Part shown: positions 36,900 to 46,872 of the stretch, one piece after another | How the letters are laid out: each line of letters begins with the position of its first letter | Numbering within the stretch: the first letter of the stretch is position 1 | Assembly: GCA_934216615.1 (NCBI GenBank) | Contig: CAKQCB010000001.1 | Coordinates: forward strand, 124,001 to 188,000 | Reading direction: 5' to 3' | Source of the DNA: an uncultured Anaerolineae bacterium | Lineage (GTDB): Bacteria > Chloroflexota > Anaerolineae > Aggregatilineales > Phototrophicaceae | Length of the DNA stretch: 64,000 nucleotides | Position numbers and translations under genes: made by a program | Notes under the pieces: generated by a model | Databases searched by the model: none | What the model was told of the DNA's origin: nothing | Seen by the model: only the letters and a program-made list of their open reading frames with translations

Positions 36900-37869
36900 A
36901 TTGCGCTAAGGTGTTGGCAAGGTCTAATAAAGAGCGGTCTAGGGGTTTTAACTTTCCCGCAACCGCGATATGGGGGGTGAAAGTGATTTTGCTTTCAATT
37001 TGCCCGACTACAACCGCATCCATCCCTGAGATGAGCGCTGTCGCGGCGGCATTTCCTAGCCGTGATCCAAGAAGTCGATCAAACGCTAAGGGGGCGCCCC
37101 CGCGCTGAACATGCCCTAAAATTGTCGCGCGAAGCTCAAAGCCAATGCTACTTTTGTGTTCTTTGAAGAAGGTAGTTAACGCATCCGCATTATATTTTGC
37201 CCCTTCGGCCACGACGACGATGCCATTGGTTTTGCCACGTTTATAGGCTTCTTCAAGGATGTTCGCGACCTGTTCAGGGGATGTCTCAATTTCAGGGATG
37301 ACCACCGCTTCTGCACCGCCTGCAATCCCTGCCATGACGGCTAAATAACCACAGTCGCGCCCCATCACCTCGACCAAAAATGCGCGACGGTGCGAGGATG
37401 CCGTGACTTTTAGGCGGTCAATCGCTTCGAGCGCAATGTTTAAGGCGGTGTCTACGCCTAAAGTGATGTCAGAGCCGATGAGGTCGTTATCTATCGTCGA
37501 TGCGACCCCCACAACTGGAATCCCCATTTTATGCAGTTCATAAGCGCCTGTTTGTGAGCCGTTGCCTCCAATGACGACAAGCCCTTCAATACCGCGCTCT
37601 TTCATTTGTTCAATGGCGCGCTGACGGCCTTCAACGGTTTTAAATTCAAGACTGCGCGCGCTGCCTAAAATTGTCCCGCCTGATTGGATGATCCCGCCGA
37701 CGTCACGTAAGCCATAGGAAAACATTTCCCCGTTAATGAGACCAGCATAGCCGTGAGATACCCCAAAAACTTCTACCCCGTTGGCAAGACCTGTGCGGAC
37801 AACGGCGCGGATTGCCGCGTTCATGCCCGGGGCATCTCCACCACTGGTTAAAACTGCGATACGTTTCAT
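36898..37869 (-). CDS. pfkA: 6-phosphofructokinase (PfkA family)
   Basis: 323 residues from ATG 37869. It makes fructose-1,6-bisphosphate. VLTSGGDAPGMNAAIRAVVR is the phosphate-binding start; STIDNDLIGSD holds the catalytic Asp127; VEVMGRDCGYLA and LGHVQRGGAP are also present. At the nucleotide site GGDGS reads GGNGS (Asn103 in place of the Mg-ligand Asp in E. coli numbering). Gly104, typical of ATP rather than PPi enzymes, is kept. The in-frame extension to 37908 is unlikely. Confidence 0.93.
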   Translation of the reverse strand: MKRIAVLTSGGDAPGMNAAIRAVVRTGLANGVEVFGVSHGYAGLINGEMFSYGLRDVGGIIQSGGTILGSARSLEFKTVEGRQRAIEQMKERGIEGLVVIGGNGSQTGAYELHKMGIPVVGVASTIDNDLIGSDITLGVDTALNIALEAIDRLKVTASSHRRAFLVEVMGRDCGYLAVMAGIAGGAEAVVIPEIETSPEQVANILEEAYKRGKTNGIVVVAEGAKYNADALTTFFKEHKSSIGFELRATILGHVQRGGAPLAFDRLLGSRLGNAAATALISGMDAVVVGQIESKITFTPHIAVAGKLKPLDRSLLDLANTLAQ

Positions 37870-38030
37870 GAAATTGTGGCCTTCTTTCTTTTGTTTCGTG
37901 CCTTTCATACACGCTGGTATTTTAATGAGTTACACTTTTGAGAACAGTTGTAGAGTGTGACAATTTCACATAACAAAAATCACAAAATGCCTGAAGAAAT
38001 TTTATTTTCCCCTTCACTTATAGGATACGC

Positions 38031-38036
38031 TATAAT
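38031..38036 (+). promoter_or_regulatory. candidate -10 element for acsA
   Basis: TATAAT lies 50 bases upstream of the acsA start in an otherwise AT-rich region. No consensus -35 is present at 17 bases. Confidence 0.45.
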
Positions 38037-38086
38037 TCGCGCGTAACTAAGCGTTTTTCACAAAATTATTAGGAGAATTGTTGATT

Positions 38087-39991
38087 ATGTCACAAGAATT
38101 TTCACCCAATACTCATGATTGGGTGTACCCCTCAAAAGAGATTCTTGATAACGTCGTCATCCCCAATTATGAGGAGATTGCCAAAGAAGCAGAAGCTGAT
38201 CTGGAAGGTTTTTGGGCGAAACAAGCCGAAAAGCTGGATTGGTTCGAGCCGTGGACACAAGTTTTGGATGATTCGAACGCGCCGTTTTATAAGTGGTTTA
38301 CGGGTGGGAAGACCAACATCGCTTATAACGCGCTTGACCGTCACAACAAGACATGGCGACGCAATAAATTAGCTTTGATTTGGGAAGGGGAACCCGGCGA
38401 TAAGCGCACGTATTCGTATCACGCGTTAACCCGTGAAACCAATAAATTCGCCAATGTATTAAAAGGCATGGGGGTTAAAAAAGGGGATCGCGTCACTATT
38501 TATATGGGACGTATTCCTGAACTGCTGATCGCCATGCTCGCTTGCGCTAAGATCGGTGCGGTGCACAGTGTCGTGTATGGTGGTTTTTCAGAACATGCGC
38601 TTGCCGACCGCATCGCCGATGCTGAAAGCCGTGTAGTCATCACCTGCGATGGCGCGTGGTTGCGGGGCAATATCGTTCGTTTGAAGGACATGGCGGATGA
38701 AGCCGTTCGTCGCTCACCCGTTGTGGAAACCGTGATCGTTGTGAAGCGCACCGGGCACGATGTCAACATGGAGCAGGGGCGTGATTACTGGTATCACGAC
38801 TTGATGGCGCTGCCAATTGCCAGCCCCAACTGCGAAGCTACGGTGATGGACAGTGAAGACCCGCTTTTCATTTTGTACACCAGCGGGACGACTGGCAAAC
38901 CCAAAGGGATTTTGCACACACACGGCGGGTATCAAGTTTACACGGCAACAACCCTACAATGGGTGTTTGACCTCAAAGACGAAGACCGTTATTGGTGTGC
39001 GGCTGACCCGGGCTGGATCACAGGGCATAGTTATATCCTCTACGGCCCGCTGATTTCGGGCGCGACCAGTGTGATTTATGAAGGTGCGCCGAACCATCCC
39101 TATCCGAACCGTTGGTGGCGAATCGTTGAAGAATACGGCGTGACCATCCTCTATACCGCCCCCACCGCAATTCGTGGTTTGATGCGTTTTGGCGACGCGT
39201 GGCCGAACCGTCATGATTTGAGCAGTTTGCGCTTGTTAGGCTCGGTTGGCGAACCCATCAACCCCGAAGCATGGCGCTGGTTCTATAAAGTGATCGGTAA
39301 AGAACGTTGCCCGATCATGGATACATGGTGGCAGACGGAAACCGGTGGTTTCATGATCACGCCGTTGCCCTCTATGGGCTTAAAACCGGGCAGTGCCACT
39401 CGTCCATTCCCGGGCGTGAAAGTTGATGTGGTAGATGAGCAGGGGAATTCTTGCCCGCCGGGCGTGGACGGCAACTTGGTGATTCAACGCCCATGGCCAA
39501 GCATGGTACGCACGATTTACGGTGACCCTGAACGCTTCGTGAAACAATATTGGAGCACCTACAGCGAACAAGGTTGGTATTTATCGGGTGACTCTGCGCG
39601 TAAAGATGATGACGGCTACATCTGGGTGATCGGTCGTAACGATGACGTTATTAAAGTGAGTGGTTATCGTTTGGGTACGGCGGAAATCGAATCTGGTTTA
39701 GTCAGTCACCAAGCGATTGCCGAGGCGGCAGCCATCGGCGTGCCCGATGATGTGCGTGGGAATGTCATTTATGTATACTGCATTTTGCGCTCAGGCGTGG
39801 AAGGTAATGACAAACTGCGCGACGAATTAAAAGAACATATTCGTCATGAAGTGGGGCCAATTGCCGTACCGACAAAAATCGAGTTTGTCGATTCACTGCC
39901 GAAAACACGTTCAGGGAAGATCATGCGTCGTGTGTTAAAGGCGCGCGCGACGGGCGCCCCTGAAGGGGATTTAAGCACGCTAGAAGATTAG
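38087..39991 (+). CDS. acsA: acetyl-CoA synthetase (AMP-forming)
   Basis: 634 residues. It activates acetate to acetyl-CoA via acetyl-AMP. It has the adenylate-forming core [19 protein letters not shown], the acetate/AMP motif [10 protein letters not shown], and the C-terminal A10 motif [11 protein letters not shown] with the catalytic Lys that Pat acetyltransferases modify. ATG 38087 is chosen; AGGAG at 38071 is 11 bases away, so TTG 38081 is an alternative. A strong terminator follows. Confidence 0.95.
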   Translation: MSQEFSPNTHDWVYPSKEILDNVVIPNYEEIAKEAEADLEGFWAKQAEKLDWFEPWTQVLDDSNAPFYKWFTGGKTNIAYNALDRHNKTWRRNKLALIWEGEPGDKRTYSYHALTRETNKFANVLKGMGVKKGDRVTIYMGRIPELLIAMLACAKIGAVHSVVYGGFSEHALADRIADAESRVVITCDGAWLRGNIVRLKDMADEAVRRSPVVETVIVVKRTGHDVNMEQGRDYWYHDLMALPIASPNCEATVMDSEDPLFILYTSGTTGKPKGILHTHGGYQVYTATTLQWVFDLKDEDRYWCAADPGWITGHSYILYGPLISGATSVIYEGAPNHPYPNRWWRIVEEYGVTILYTAPTAIRGLMRFGDAWPNRHDLSSLRLLGSVGEPINPEAWRWFYKVIGKERCPIMDTWWQTETGGFMITPLPSMGLKPGSATRPFPGVKVDVVDEQGNSCPPGVDGNLVIQRPWPSMVRTIYGDPERFVKQYWSTYSEQGWYLSGDSARKDDDGYIWVIGRNDDVIKVSGYRLGTAEIESGLVSHQAIAEAAAIGVPDDVRGNVIYVYCILRSGVEGNDKLRDELKEHIRHEVGPIAVPTKIEFVDSLPKTRSGKIMRRVLKARATGAPEGDLSTLED

Positions 39992-40014
39992 TTTTAGAAG
40001 TGTTTGATGATTTA

Positions 40015-40053
40015 AAGAGCAGGGGTGACTTTTTTGAGGTCACCCCTGCTCTT
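40015..40053. terminator. bidirectional terminator between acsA and oxidoreductase
   Basis: A perfect 15-bp stem (AAGAGCAGGGGTGAC / GTCACCCCTGCTCTT) with a 9-base T-rich loop, placed between convergent genes. The tail is AT-rich rather than a pure T-run. Confidence 0.8.
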
Positions 40054-40057
40054 ATAT

Positions 40058-41176
40058 TTATCGTGCCGCGTCGATCATCATTTGGATCATGCGGGCGTGT
40101 TTGACCGCTTCCTCAACATTGGAGATGGGGACTTTGTTTTGAGTGATGTTGTCATAAAACGCGAGGATTTCGTTACGGAAAGCCTCATCATAATTGACGA
40201 TCACTTTCTTTTCCCACGTCAGCTCACCATCATGGCCTTGCACGATCACAGGGCTAGGGAAGTTTTTCATGTAAGGGGATGGTAGTTGGAAGTAGACACG
40301 TTCATGGTTGCCAAAGAACGCATATTCTTCACGGTAATCTTTCAGGTGTGATAAGAACTGCCAGTCGAGCGAGACGTGCAGGTGGTCGGAATACTTGATC
40401 AACGAGTTGATGGAGAGGCCGTCGCGCCATACATCGGTGAAGACGACTTCTTGGGGCGCACCGAGGAAACCATGCAGGGTATACACTTGATGGATTAAGC
40501 TGACGGTCATCATGCCATAGGCGACGCGCAAACGGGCATCGTCTTTGCGGTCACCGAGCGCCTCATCTACGAGAGAAGATAACGCCCCACCTGCTAAACC
40601 ATTTAACGTTCCGCTGACGGTGGAATCCCAATCACCGGGTTCGTTGTGCCCTTCGATGATCACCCCATTCCCACGATGTACACGATGTGTTGACCATCCC
40701 AAGGGATCATCAGGGTGCAGTACGGTGATGCGAACATAGCCGAGTTCTTGCATCTTTTCGACTTGTTCCTTCGCATATTGGAACCCGGGATCATAGAGTT
40801 TGTGATAGCCCACTTGAATCGTTGCGGTAGATTGGCGGGCGGCTTCGGCCAGCGCTTCTACTTCGCGCAAGTTCCAACCCATCGGTTTTTCAATAAAGAC
40901 ATGCTTGCCCGCTTGGATGGCTGCTAGCGCGGTTTCAAAATGGGAACCCCCGTGAAAAATGCCGATGGCTTCCACACTGGGGTCTGCGATCAAGGCGCGC
41001 CAATCGGTATAACGTTTGGTAACATGATAGCGGTCAGCGACAGCAGTTAAGGTGGGTTCATGGGTGTCGCTCAGCGCGACGATCTCGAACTTTTCATCAT
41101 AGGCTGCTAAATGGGGAATGTGCATCATTTGAGCGATGCCACCACAGCCGATCACCCCAAAACGTAAACGACTCAT
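40058..41176 (-). CDS. Gfo/Idh/MocA family oxidoreductase
   Basis: 372 residues. N-terminal Rossmann fold FGVIGCGGIAQMMHIPHLAAY, ALSDTHEPT and the family-typical HVFIEKPMGWNLREVEAL. The C-terminal beta-sheet domain is the usual GFO_IDH_MocA_C type. Such enzymes oxidise or reduce sugars or inositols with NAD(P). No neighbour suggests a substrate. ATG 41176 is used; the longer reading to 41227 is a leucine-rich extension ahead of the Rossmann fold. Confidence 0.85.
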   Translation of the reverse strand: MSRLRFGVIGCGGIAQMMHIPHLAAYDEKFEIVALSDTHEPTLTAVADRYHVTKRYTDWRALIADPSVEAIGIFHGGSHFETALAAIQAGKHVFIEKPMGWNLREVEALAEAARQSTATIQVGYHKLYDPGFQYAKEQVEKMQELGYVRITVLHPDDPLGWSTHRVHRGNGVIIEGHNEPGDWDSTVSGTLNGLAGGALSSLVDEALGDRKDDARLRVAYGMMTVSLIHQVYTLHGFLGAPQEVVFTDVWRDGLSINSLIKYSDHLHVSLDWQFLSHLKDYREEYAFFGNHERVYFQLPSPYMKNFPSPVIVQGHDGELTWEKKVIVNYDEAFRNEILAFYDNITQNKVPISNVEEAVKHARMIQMMIDAAR

Positions 41177-41287
41177 TTTATCTCTACCTTGCAACTTCAG
41201 AAATTTTAGAACAAAGTCAATTAACACGTAAATCTACAGCGCGAAATGGTTTTCTACGAGTCCCAGAATTTGTGAGAAGATGGATTT

Positions 41288-41746
41288 ATGACATTACGCC
41301 ACATTTATGAGTTCAAAACGACGCTTCCAGCGACGATAGACGCGGTTTGGGATTTTCATGCACAGCCCGACGTCCTGAAGAAATTAATGCCGTTTCCGAT
41401 CATCGTGCATATTCATCGTGATGCGCGCACCTCATTGATGGCGGGCGAAATAGAATTCACGCTCTGGTTATTATTCATTCCATCGCGCTGGCGTGTGGAA
41501 CATGATGCAGGGCCACACGAATTTTCTTTTGTGGATCGTCTTCTCGAAGGGCCAGTTGCATCATGGCAGCATGAGCATCTTTTGAGAGAAGTCGAGGGTG
41601 GGGTAGAACTGACCGACCGCGTGACGTTGCAACATTATGCACAGGGCTTTTGGGCGCTCTTTACACGCCTGTTTTTCAGCGGGTTGCCGATGCAGATTTT
41701 ATTTTTCTATCGTCACTGGCGTACCCGTAGGGAAATTTTACGGTGA
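41288..41746 (+). CDS. SRPBCC (START-like) family protein
   Basis: 152 residues with the polyketide-cyclase/START-like pattern: an N-terminal strand YEFKTTLPATIDAVWDFHA, a central SFVDRLLEGPVASWQHEHLL and a long C-terminal helix. Related proteins bind hydrophobic ligands or act as cell-division inhibitor YfcH-like partners. No catalytic assignment is possible. It stands alone between oppositely oriented genes. Confidence 0.75.
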   Translation: MTLRHIYEFKTTLPATIDAVWDFHAQPDVLKKLMPFPIIVHIHRDARTSLMAGEIEFTLWLLFIPSRWRVEHDAGPHEFSFVDRLLEGPVASWQHEHLLREVEGGVELTDRVTLQHYAQGFWALFTRLFFSGLPMQILFFYRHWRTRREILR

Positions 41747-41802
41747 TCTTCGGACGGAATAATTGCGCGTCATCGCTTAAAGGTGACTAGAAGCAAGTGT
41801 TT

Positions 41803-41845
41803 GTTCTGTACTTCGTGAACTCTTTGAGGACACGAAGTACAGAAC
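41803..41845. repeat. 15-bp inverted repeat
   Basis: GTTCTGTACTTCGTG and CACGAAGTACAGAAC flank a 13-base loop between convergent genes. It may end both transcripts, but neither strand has a T-run. Confidence 0.6.
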
Positions 41846-41856
41846 TTGGCTCAATG

Positions 41857-44800
41857 TTATTGTTGCATTTCATCTATGGGTGGGAAACGGATGACGTTGA
41901 GTTGCGTAGTCGAGAAAAGATAGTTATGAACGAGGGTATTGACCAGTTCCTCATCGGGTGTGCCTTCCCCAAAACCAAGAACATTGGAAAACTGCTCTAA
42001 ATCAAAGACTTGATTAGAATCCAGCGCTTTGATAAATCCCTCTACAAAGTCAAGCCGAATATAGACATAAGCAAATCGAGGGTCGCCTGCTGGATTAAAG
42101 GTGTCTAGCGCAATGACTAAAAATACTTTGTCTAGGTTTGAGCGTTCATACGCAGTCCATGCCAATTGATCCCAATGATGAGGGGCGGCAGTAATCGCTT
42201 GCTGTGTCGTTTGTTGGATTGGCTCTCCTATTTTACTAATCACAATGGGCAGTTTCACTGCATTTAACTGGCGTAATTTTTCTGAAATCGAGGTGATTAC
42301 AGGTAATTTTGCATCATCCATAGAATCAAACATTGCGATAGTACCGATGTGCAGAAATTTGAAGGACTTGATAGGGATTTTCATCTCCGGCTCAACAGGC
42401 GCAGGTTCTTCTACTGTTTGGTTTTTTTGCGTGACTTCCTCTAAAGGTGGGAACCGTCTGAGATTCACCTGTGAAGGGTAAAAGAGATAATCACGGCTGA
42501 CGACTTCGAGAAGTTCAGCGCTTGGTCGCCCTTCTTCTACTTTTGTAATGGTGGCATATTGTTCTAAGTCGAACACCTCATTACTCTGTAACTGCTTGAG
42601 TAGATTTTCTACACGATCTAAGCGTACATTCACATACGCAGAAATCGTCGCATTCTGCGGGGATTTGGTGAGGATATAAGCAATTAAGAACACCTTGTCA
42701 AACAGGGCGAAATCTTCTCTTTCCCAGCGAATTTGGTCAAATGGTAACGGATTTTGTGAGTAGTTGGGTGCATTTTGAACGGGAACATCTTCGCCCATTT
42801 TGGTAGAAACAAGAGGCAGTACTTGACTGTTGAGCTGAGTGATTTTTTCGCTTATGCGCTCAGGTAGACGGTTTTCGTCCGAGATGCCAAAGGTGGAGAT
42901 CACCCCAATATGGAACGTCTCGCACCCGCGAATCGGTTGTTTCATGTCTGCTCTTGAATCAGAATTTGTCACCTGATCCAAAGGTGGAAAGATACGCGCG
43001 TTGATGTAATATTCGCCAAACAGATAATCGCGGAAAAGTTTTTGTCTTTCCACCAGTGAAGGCTGGTTTTCTCCCGTATAAACGAGGGTGACATAATCTG
43101 AAAGATTAAATACGTCACCACTTTTTAGCTGTTTTTGTAGTCCTTCTAGACGATCTCCACGCACATTGATATAGGCGTAGACAGGTTTATTGTTGGCGTC
43201 ATGGGTGCTAATGAAAGCAATGACGAATGTTTTATCGAGCGCTAACCGCTCGCGCCGATCCCACTTCAGGTCATCCCAATCAATGCGTTCCATAGGAATT
43301 TCAAAATCTTCGGCGGAAGGATACTCTAATTCATTGCCCATTTCAGTTAAAACGACAGGTAGCGGAATCTCATTGAGCGACGACAGCTTTTCTGATATCT
43401 GTCGAATTAATTTTTTATCGAAATTCTGACTTGTGCTTTCGTATACCCCGAAGTAGGCAACTGTACCAACTTGGAACCAAGTATAACCCTGAACCTCAAA
43501 TTCAATTTGTGGTTTAGCGATGGCCTTCGGTTTAAAGGGTTGGTCGGGGCTTAAGAACATCTCGCGAATTTCATCCTCAAATATCAGGGCGAATGATTCG
43601 GGGCTTCGGGTGGGCAAGGTCGGAACAGTGAGATGAAGTTGTTCTAATAAAGATTGAGCGCGTTTAAGCTCTAGGTTATGCGCATAAGGCGGGCCATCTG
43701 CCCATGCGTAGGTATAGGCTAATTCAGCGAATTCTTGAGCAAGCGCATGTTGACTTGTTTGCATATAAATCTCAGTCGCGCGGGTATAAACAAATGCGCG
43801 GTCGCCAATGGGCATTCGTGTGTCCCCAATCGCGTTTTCGGCGGCACGTAGGGCAGCTTCTTGATTCTTTTGCTGTAGGTCAATCAAGCCTAGAATAATC
43901 TGATGGCGTGCGGTGGAATGTCCCATCGTGTTAGCGAGGTGAATGGCTTTCGTCGCATGTTCAGCAGCGGCGCCCCAATTTCGTTGATCATACTCATATT
44001 CAGCCCAAACACCTTGCAAATATTCTTCACGGCGGCGACTGCTATAGGTTGAAATTGTTCTATGCGCTTGTTCTAAGAACGTGTGGGCATCGGCTTGTTT
44101 TTTCGCGACGGCTAATTGTGCGACCGCAATATCAAAACGAACTTTCCAAATTCCGAGATGCATGCTTGTTTTGCTTTGCATAAGCTCATTTTGGAGGTGG
44201 GTTGCGCGTTCTAAATCGCCTAAAAGCAGTGCAAATTCGAATTGTTCTAATGCATTCCATAGCAGGGTATTAGAATCTGTAGAAGTTATGCTGATCTGGT
44301 GGGCTAATTCGGTTGCATAGGCCGCTCGCGCTAATTCATTGCGACGAGCGAGGTTATAGGCATAGTTTGTAAGGGCTGTTGCCATATCCAACTGAGAATT
44401 GTTTTTAGCGGGGTTAAGCTGTTTGGATAGAAGCGTATCCGCTGAGGTGAAGTCCCCCATACGCGTAAAGGCTAAGGCTAAGTCTGTCGGAATCCTCGAA
44501 CTCTTGACGTCATACTTCAACTCCATAAATTGATCGAAGAGCGGTTTCAGCAAAAGAGCGAGCGTGCGGTTATCCCCTAGAAGATGTAAATTTGAGGATA
44601 ACCTTGCTTCAAAGTGATAGACCGCTTCTTGATAATGTTTCATGTTAAAAAACGTGCGGTAAATTTCGATATCACGATGTATGGATTCTAGCGAGAGGAA
44701 TCTATCAAGTGGTGTGGATTGATTGGTGAGATGCGCAATAATCCGCTCTTGTGATTGTGCTTTCTGCTCATCTTGGACACGTTCACTGATATAACCGCGA

Positions 44801-46701
44801 ATTAGTGGATGTAAGTCATAGCTATTGGACGTTATATTCCAGTCTAAAAGGCCGTGATTTTCCAACGTGGCGAGAATCGCTTCAAAGGACTGAACTGCTT
44901 CCTGATATTCGGGAGATGCTTCATATGCTTCTTGATAGCGTTTAAGGATTTCATTTCGTTGGGCGCGCACATTGATTTCTTTACGTTTGAGCGCTTCCTG
45001 ATTTTGGCCAATCTCTTGATTGCGTCGTTCAACGGCTTGGGTTTCCAATTCAATTTCCGCCGTTAATCGTTGAAGTCTATCTTTATCATCCGTTTTTGAG
45101 TGTTCGGCAATTAACCAACCTAGTCTTGGAGAACCAAACGGCAAAGGGCGTGTCTGTGGAAATTGGGGTAGTTTAGGCAAAGGGGGACTAGGTGGTAGAT
45201 ACGGATTAAATAACGTATTGATTTCCTGAAAGGATGCCGGTCGTTCGAGCATCGCCAGTTGATTGAGTACCAACTGCTCAGAAGTTTCTAGACTGTTATA
45301 AATATCTCGGATGATGTGTCTATGGTCACCGTGATTCGCTTCTGTGACCGCCTCATCTGAGAAATTGATATTCGACCCCCGAAATTGATACCACTGATCA
45401 AAATCTCTTGGGGCGATTCTAAAAGAAGCCACCATACCCGCGCACAATTTGATCATCAAGCTGTGATAGCCTAATTTTTCTAAAAAGAGGTGTAGCTGGA
45501 TTTTATTAAATTTGGTGACGCCATAAGACGCGAATAATTTTTCAGCATCTTCTGCTTTTAAGCCCGTTAATTTGATGTGGGATATGGAGGGCATCAAGGT
45601 ATTAAACTGCTCAAGGCAAGCGGGGATTAAACGCGTTGTGATGATCACCCGTGTGTTCGTTTGCGTGAGGACATTATTTAAGAAACGCGCATCATCAGGG
45701 TTAATGGATTCACGATCATTTTTTGCTTCGCTGATGTTGTCATCTGCTAAATAGGCGCTGCCTAAACCAGCGTATGCGTTCAGCGTGCGTTCAAAGCCAT
45801 CTAACACCAGCAAGACATTCTGATTTTTGAGTTCTGCGAGCAGTCTTTGGGCGCGTTCTTTAGTTGGCCATAGGTTAATAATCTTCGGGTGTTGCTTAAG
45901 AAGATAAGCCAGCGTTTCGGTGATCAACGTCTCAATAGTGGCGCCAACTTCGTAAAAGCTCCACCAAACAACCCCCTCGAAGGGATATTTTTGCCGCCTT
46001 GTAACCCATTCCCATGCAAGGGCACTTTTTCCTTGACCCCCTAACGCTTCAATAATCAAAAAGCGATCATTTGATCCCAGCCACGTATCTATTGTATTGA
46101 GTTCATCTACACGGCCGATGAAATCTTTGGTTAAGGTATATTCAGGTTTGCCAAATAGACGGGGTGGTTCGGGCAGGGGAGAGGGTTCTAACTTATTGTT
46201 TAAGACATATTCCGCAAGAAATCTGTTGAGCTGTAATTGAATTTCAGCTTTTAGTTGATCAACGTTTGTGATCTCTTTGATGATTTTCTCTTTGTATCTG
46301 AGGTTATCCCGAAACGCTTTATATTTTTGTTCTGCCTCTGTATTGGCCTCATTAGGATCGACAGCGTCATCCGCCAACTTAAAAATATACATGCGCTTAT
46401 TGGCTTGTTCAGCACAGCGGTATTCCATTTCGACCATCGAAATTCGGTCTGGGTTCAGCGCCTCGTTTTGAGGAATATAGCCGTAGCGTGAGCCTAATAA
46501 CAAAATATAAATTTGTGCTTCTTCTACGAGTCGTCGGGAATATTGGATCGTGTCTTCATTTGCATCGTGGGGTTCATAATCCATCATTAAAGGGGTGAGC
46601 TTTAACTGGAGCAGTGCTTCTTTACAGGCTTCTCTATAAGGATCTAACTGTCCCCGTGTACTGCTCACCATAACATCAATACGTTGATTTGCTGGCAACA
46701 T
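41857..46701 (-). CDS. STAND NTPase: DUF4062 / NB-ARC / TPR / triplicated novel C-terminal domain
   Basis: 1614 residues from the ATG at 46701. Residues 5-100 look like DUF4062, a TIR-like N-terminal domain (DVMVSSTRGQLDPYREAC, YILLLGSRYGYIP). An NB-ARC ATPase follows: FIGR 194-197, Walker A GGQGKSA 221-227, Walker B VLLVLDGFE 296-304, sensor RVIITTR 351-357. A coiled coil lies at about 540-595 and helical TPR-like repeats at 680-1020. Three tandem copies of a ~170-residue domain end the protein (1066-1245, 1257-1424, 1445-1612). STAND proteins are signal-triggered switches, many of them antiphage. A 28-residue in-frame extension to a TTG is possible. Confidence 0.88.
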   Translation of the reverse strand: MLPANQRIDVMVSSTRGQLDPYREACKEALLQLKLTPLMMDYEPHDANEDTIQYSRRLVEEAQIYILLLGSRYGYIPQNEALNPDRISMVEMEYRCAEQANKRMYIFKLADDAVDPNEANTEAEQKYKAFRDNLRYKEKIIKEITNVDQLKAEIQLQLNRFLAEYVLNNKLEPSPLPEPPRLFGKPEYTLTKDFIGRVDELNTIDTWLGSNDRFLIIEALGGQGKSALAWEWVTRRQKYPFEGVVWWSFYEVGATIETLITETLAYLLKQHPKIINLWPTKERAQRLLAELKNQNVLLVLDGFERTLNAYAGLGSAYLADDNISEAKNDRESINPDDARFLNNVLTQTNTRVIITTRLIPACLEQFNTLMPSISHIKLTGLKAEDAEKLFASYGVTKFNKIQLHLFLEKLGYHSLMIKLCAGMVASFRIAPRDFDQWYQFRGSNINFSDEAVTEANHGDHRHIIRDIYNSLETSEQLVLNQLAMLERPASFQEINTLFNPYLPPSPPLPKLPQFPQTRPLPFGSPRLGWLIAEHSKTDDKDRLQRLTAEIELETQAVERRNQEIGQNQEALKRKEINVRAQRNEILKRYQEAYEASPEYQEAVQSFEAILATLENHGLLDWNITSNSYDLHPLIRGYISERVQDEQKAQSQERIIAHLTNQSTPLDRFLSLESIHRDIEIYRTFFNMKHYQEAVYHFEARLSSNLHLLGDNRTLALLLKPLFDQFMELKYDVKSSRIPTDLALAFTRMGDFTSADTLLSKQLNPAKNNSQLDMATALTNYAYNLARRNELARAAYATELAHQISITSTDSNTLLWNALEQFEFALLLGDLERATHLQNELMQSKTSMHLGIWKVRFDIAVAQLAVAKKQADAHTFLEQAHRTISTYSSRRREEYLQGVWAEYEYDQRNWGAAAEHATKAIHLANTMGHSTARHQIILGLIDLQQKNQEAALRAAENAIGDTRMPIGDRAFVYTRATEIYMQTSQHALAQEFAELAYTYAWADGPPYAHNLELKRAQSLLEQLHLTVPTLPTRSPESFALIFEDEIREMFLSPDQPFKPKAIAKPQIEFEVQGYTWFQVGTVAYFGVYESTSQNFDKKLIRQISEKLSSLNEIPLPVVLTEMGNELEYPSAEDFEIPMERIDWDDLKWDRRERLALDKTFVIAFISTHDANNKPVYAYINVRGDRLEGLQKQLKSGDVFNLSDYVTLVYTGENQPSLVERQKLFRDYLFGEYYINARIFPPLDQVTNSDSRADMKQPIRGCETFHIGVISTFGISDENRLPERISEKITQLNSQVLPLVSTKMGEDVPVQNAPNYSQNPLPFDQIRWEREDFALFDKVFLIAYILTKSPQNATISAYVNVRLDRVENLLKQLQSNEVFDLEQYATITKVEEGRPSAELLEVVSRDYLFYPSQVNLRRFPPLEEVTQKNQTVEEPAPVEPEMKIPIKSFKFLHIGTIAMFDSMDDAKLPVITSISEKLRQLNAVKLPIVISKIGEPIQQTTQQAITAAPHHWDQLAWTAYERSNLDKVFLVIALDTFNPAGDPRFAYVYIRLDFVEGFIKALDSNQVFDLEQFSNVLGFGEGTPDEELVNTLVHNYLFSTTQLNVIRFPPIDEMQQ
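41866..42369 (-). repeat. third copy of the C-terminal STAND domain
   Basis: Codes for residues 1445-1612. Shared landmarks with the other copies are FLHIGTIAMF, SISEKLRQLN, LDKVFLVIAL, YVYIRLDFVEG, NQVFDLEQF, HNYLF and RFPPIDE. Confidence 0.85.
42430..42933 (-). repeat. second copy of the C-terminal STAND domain
   Basis: Codes for residues 1257-1424, with TFHIGVISTFG, ISEKITQLN, FDKVFLIAY, YVNVRLDRVE, NEVFDLEQY, RDYLF and RFPPLEEVT. Confidence 0.85.
42967..43506 (-). repeat. first copy of the C-terminal STAND domain
   Basis: Codes for residues 1066-1245, with WFQVGTVAYFG, ISEKLSSLN, LDKTFVIAF, YINVRGDRLEG, DVFNLSDY, RDYLF and IFPPLDQVT. Confidence 0.85.
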
Positions 46702-46872
46702 AGTCACTATAACTTTCTTAAAAAATGATCTTATAAATAAGCGTGGTAATAAATATGTATTATATGGAAAGTGTATTGATTTCAAATTAAGCCTTATATA
46801 ACTTTTAGCGATCAGGTCGTTTAATATGCTCTATGTTTTTCTGTCACATTAAATGGCTATAAACCTTGATCT

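Noticed and set aside
46268..46491. plus-strand ORFs within the STAND gene
   Set aside because: Antisense to the NTPase gene; no domain and no initiation signal.
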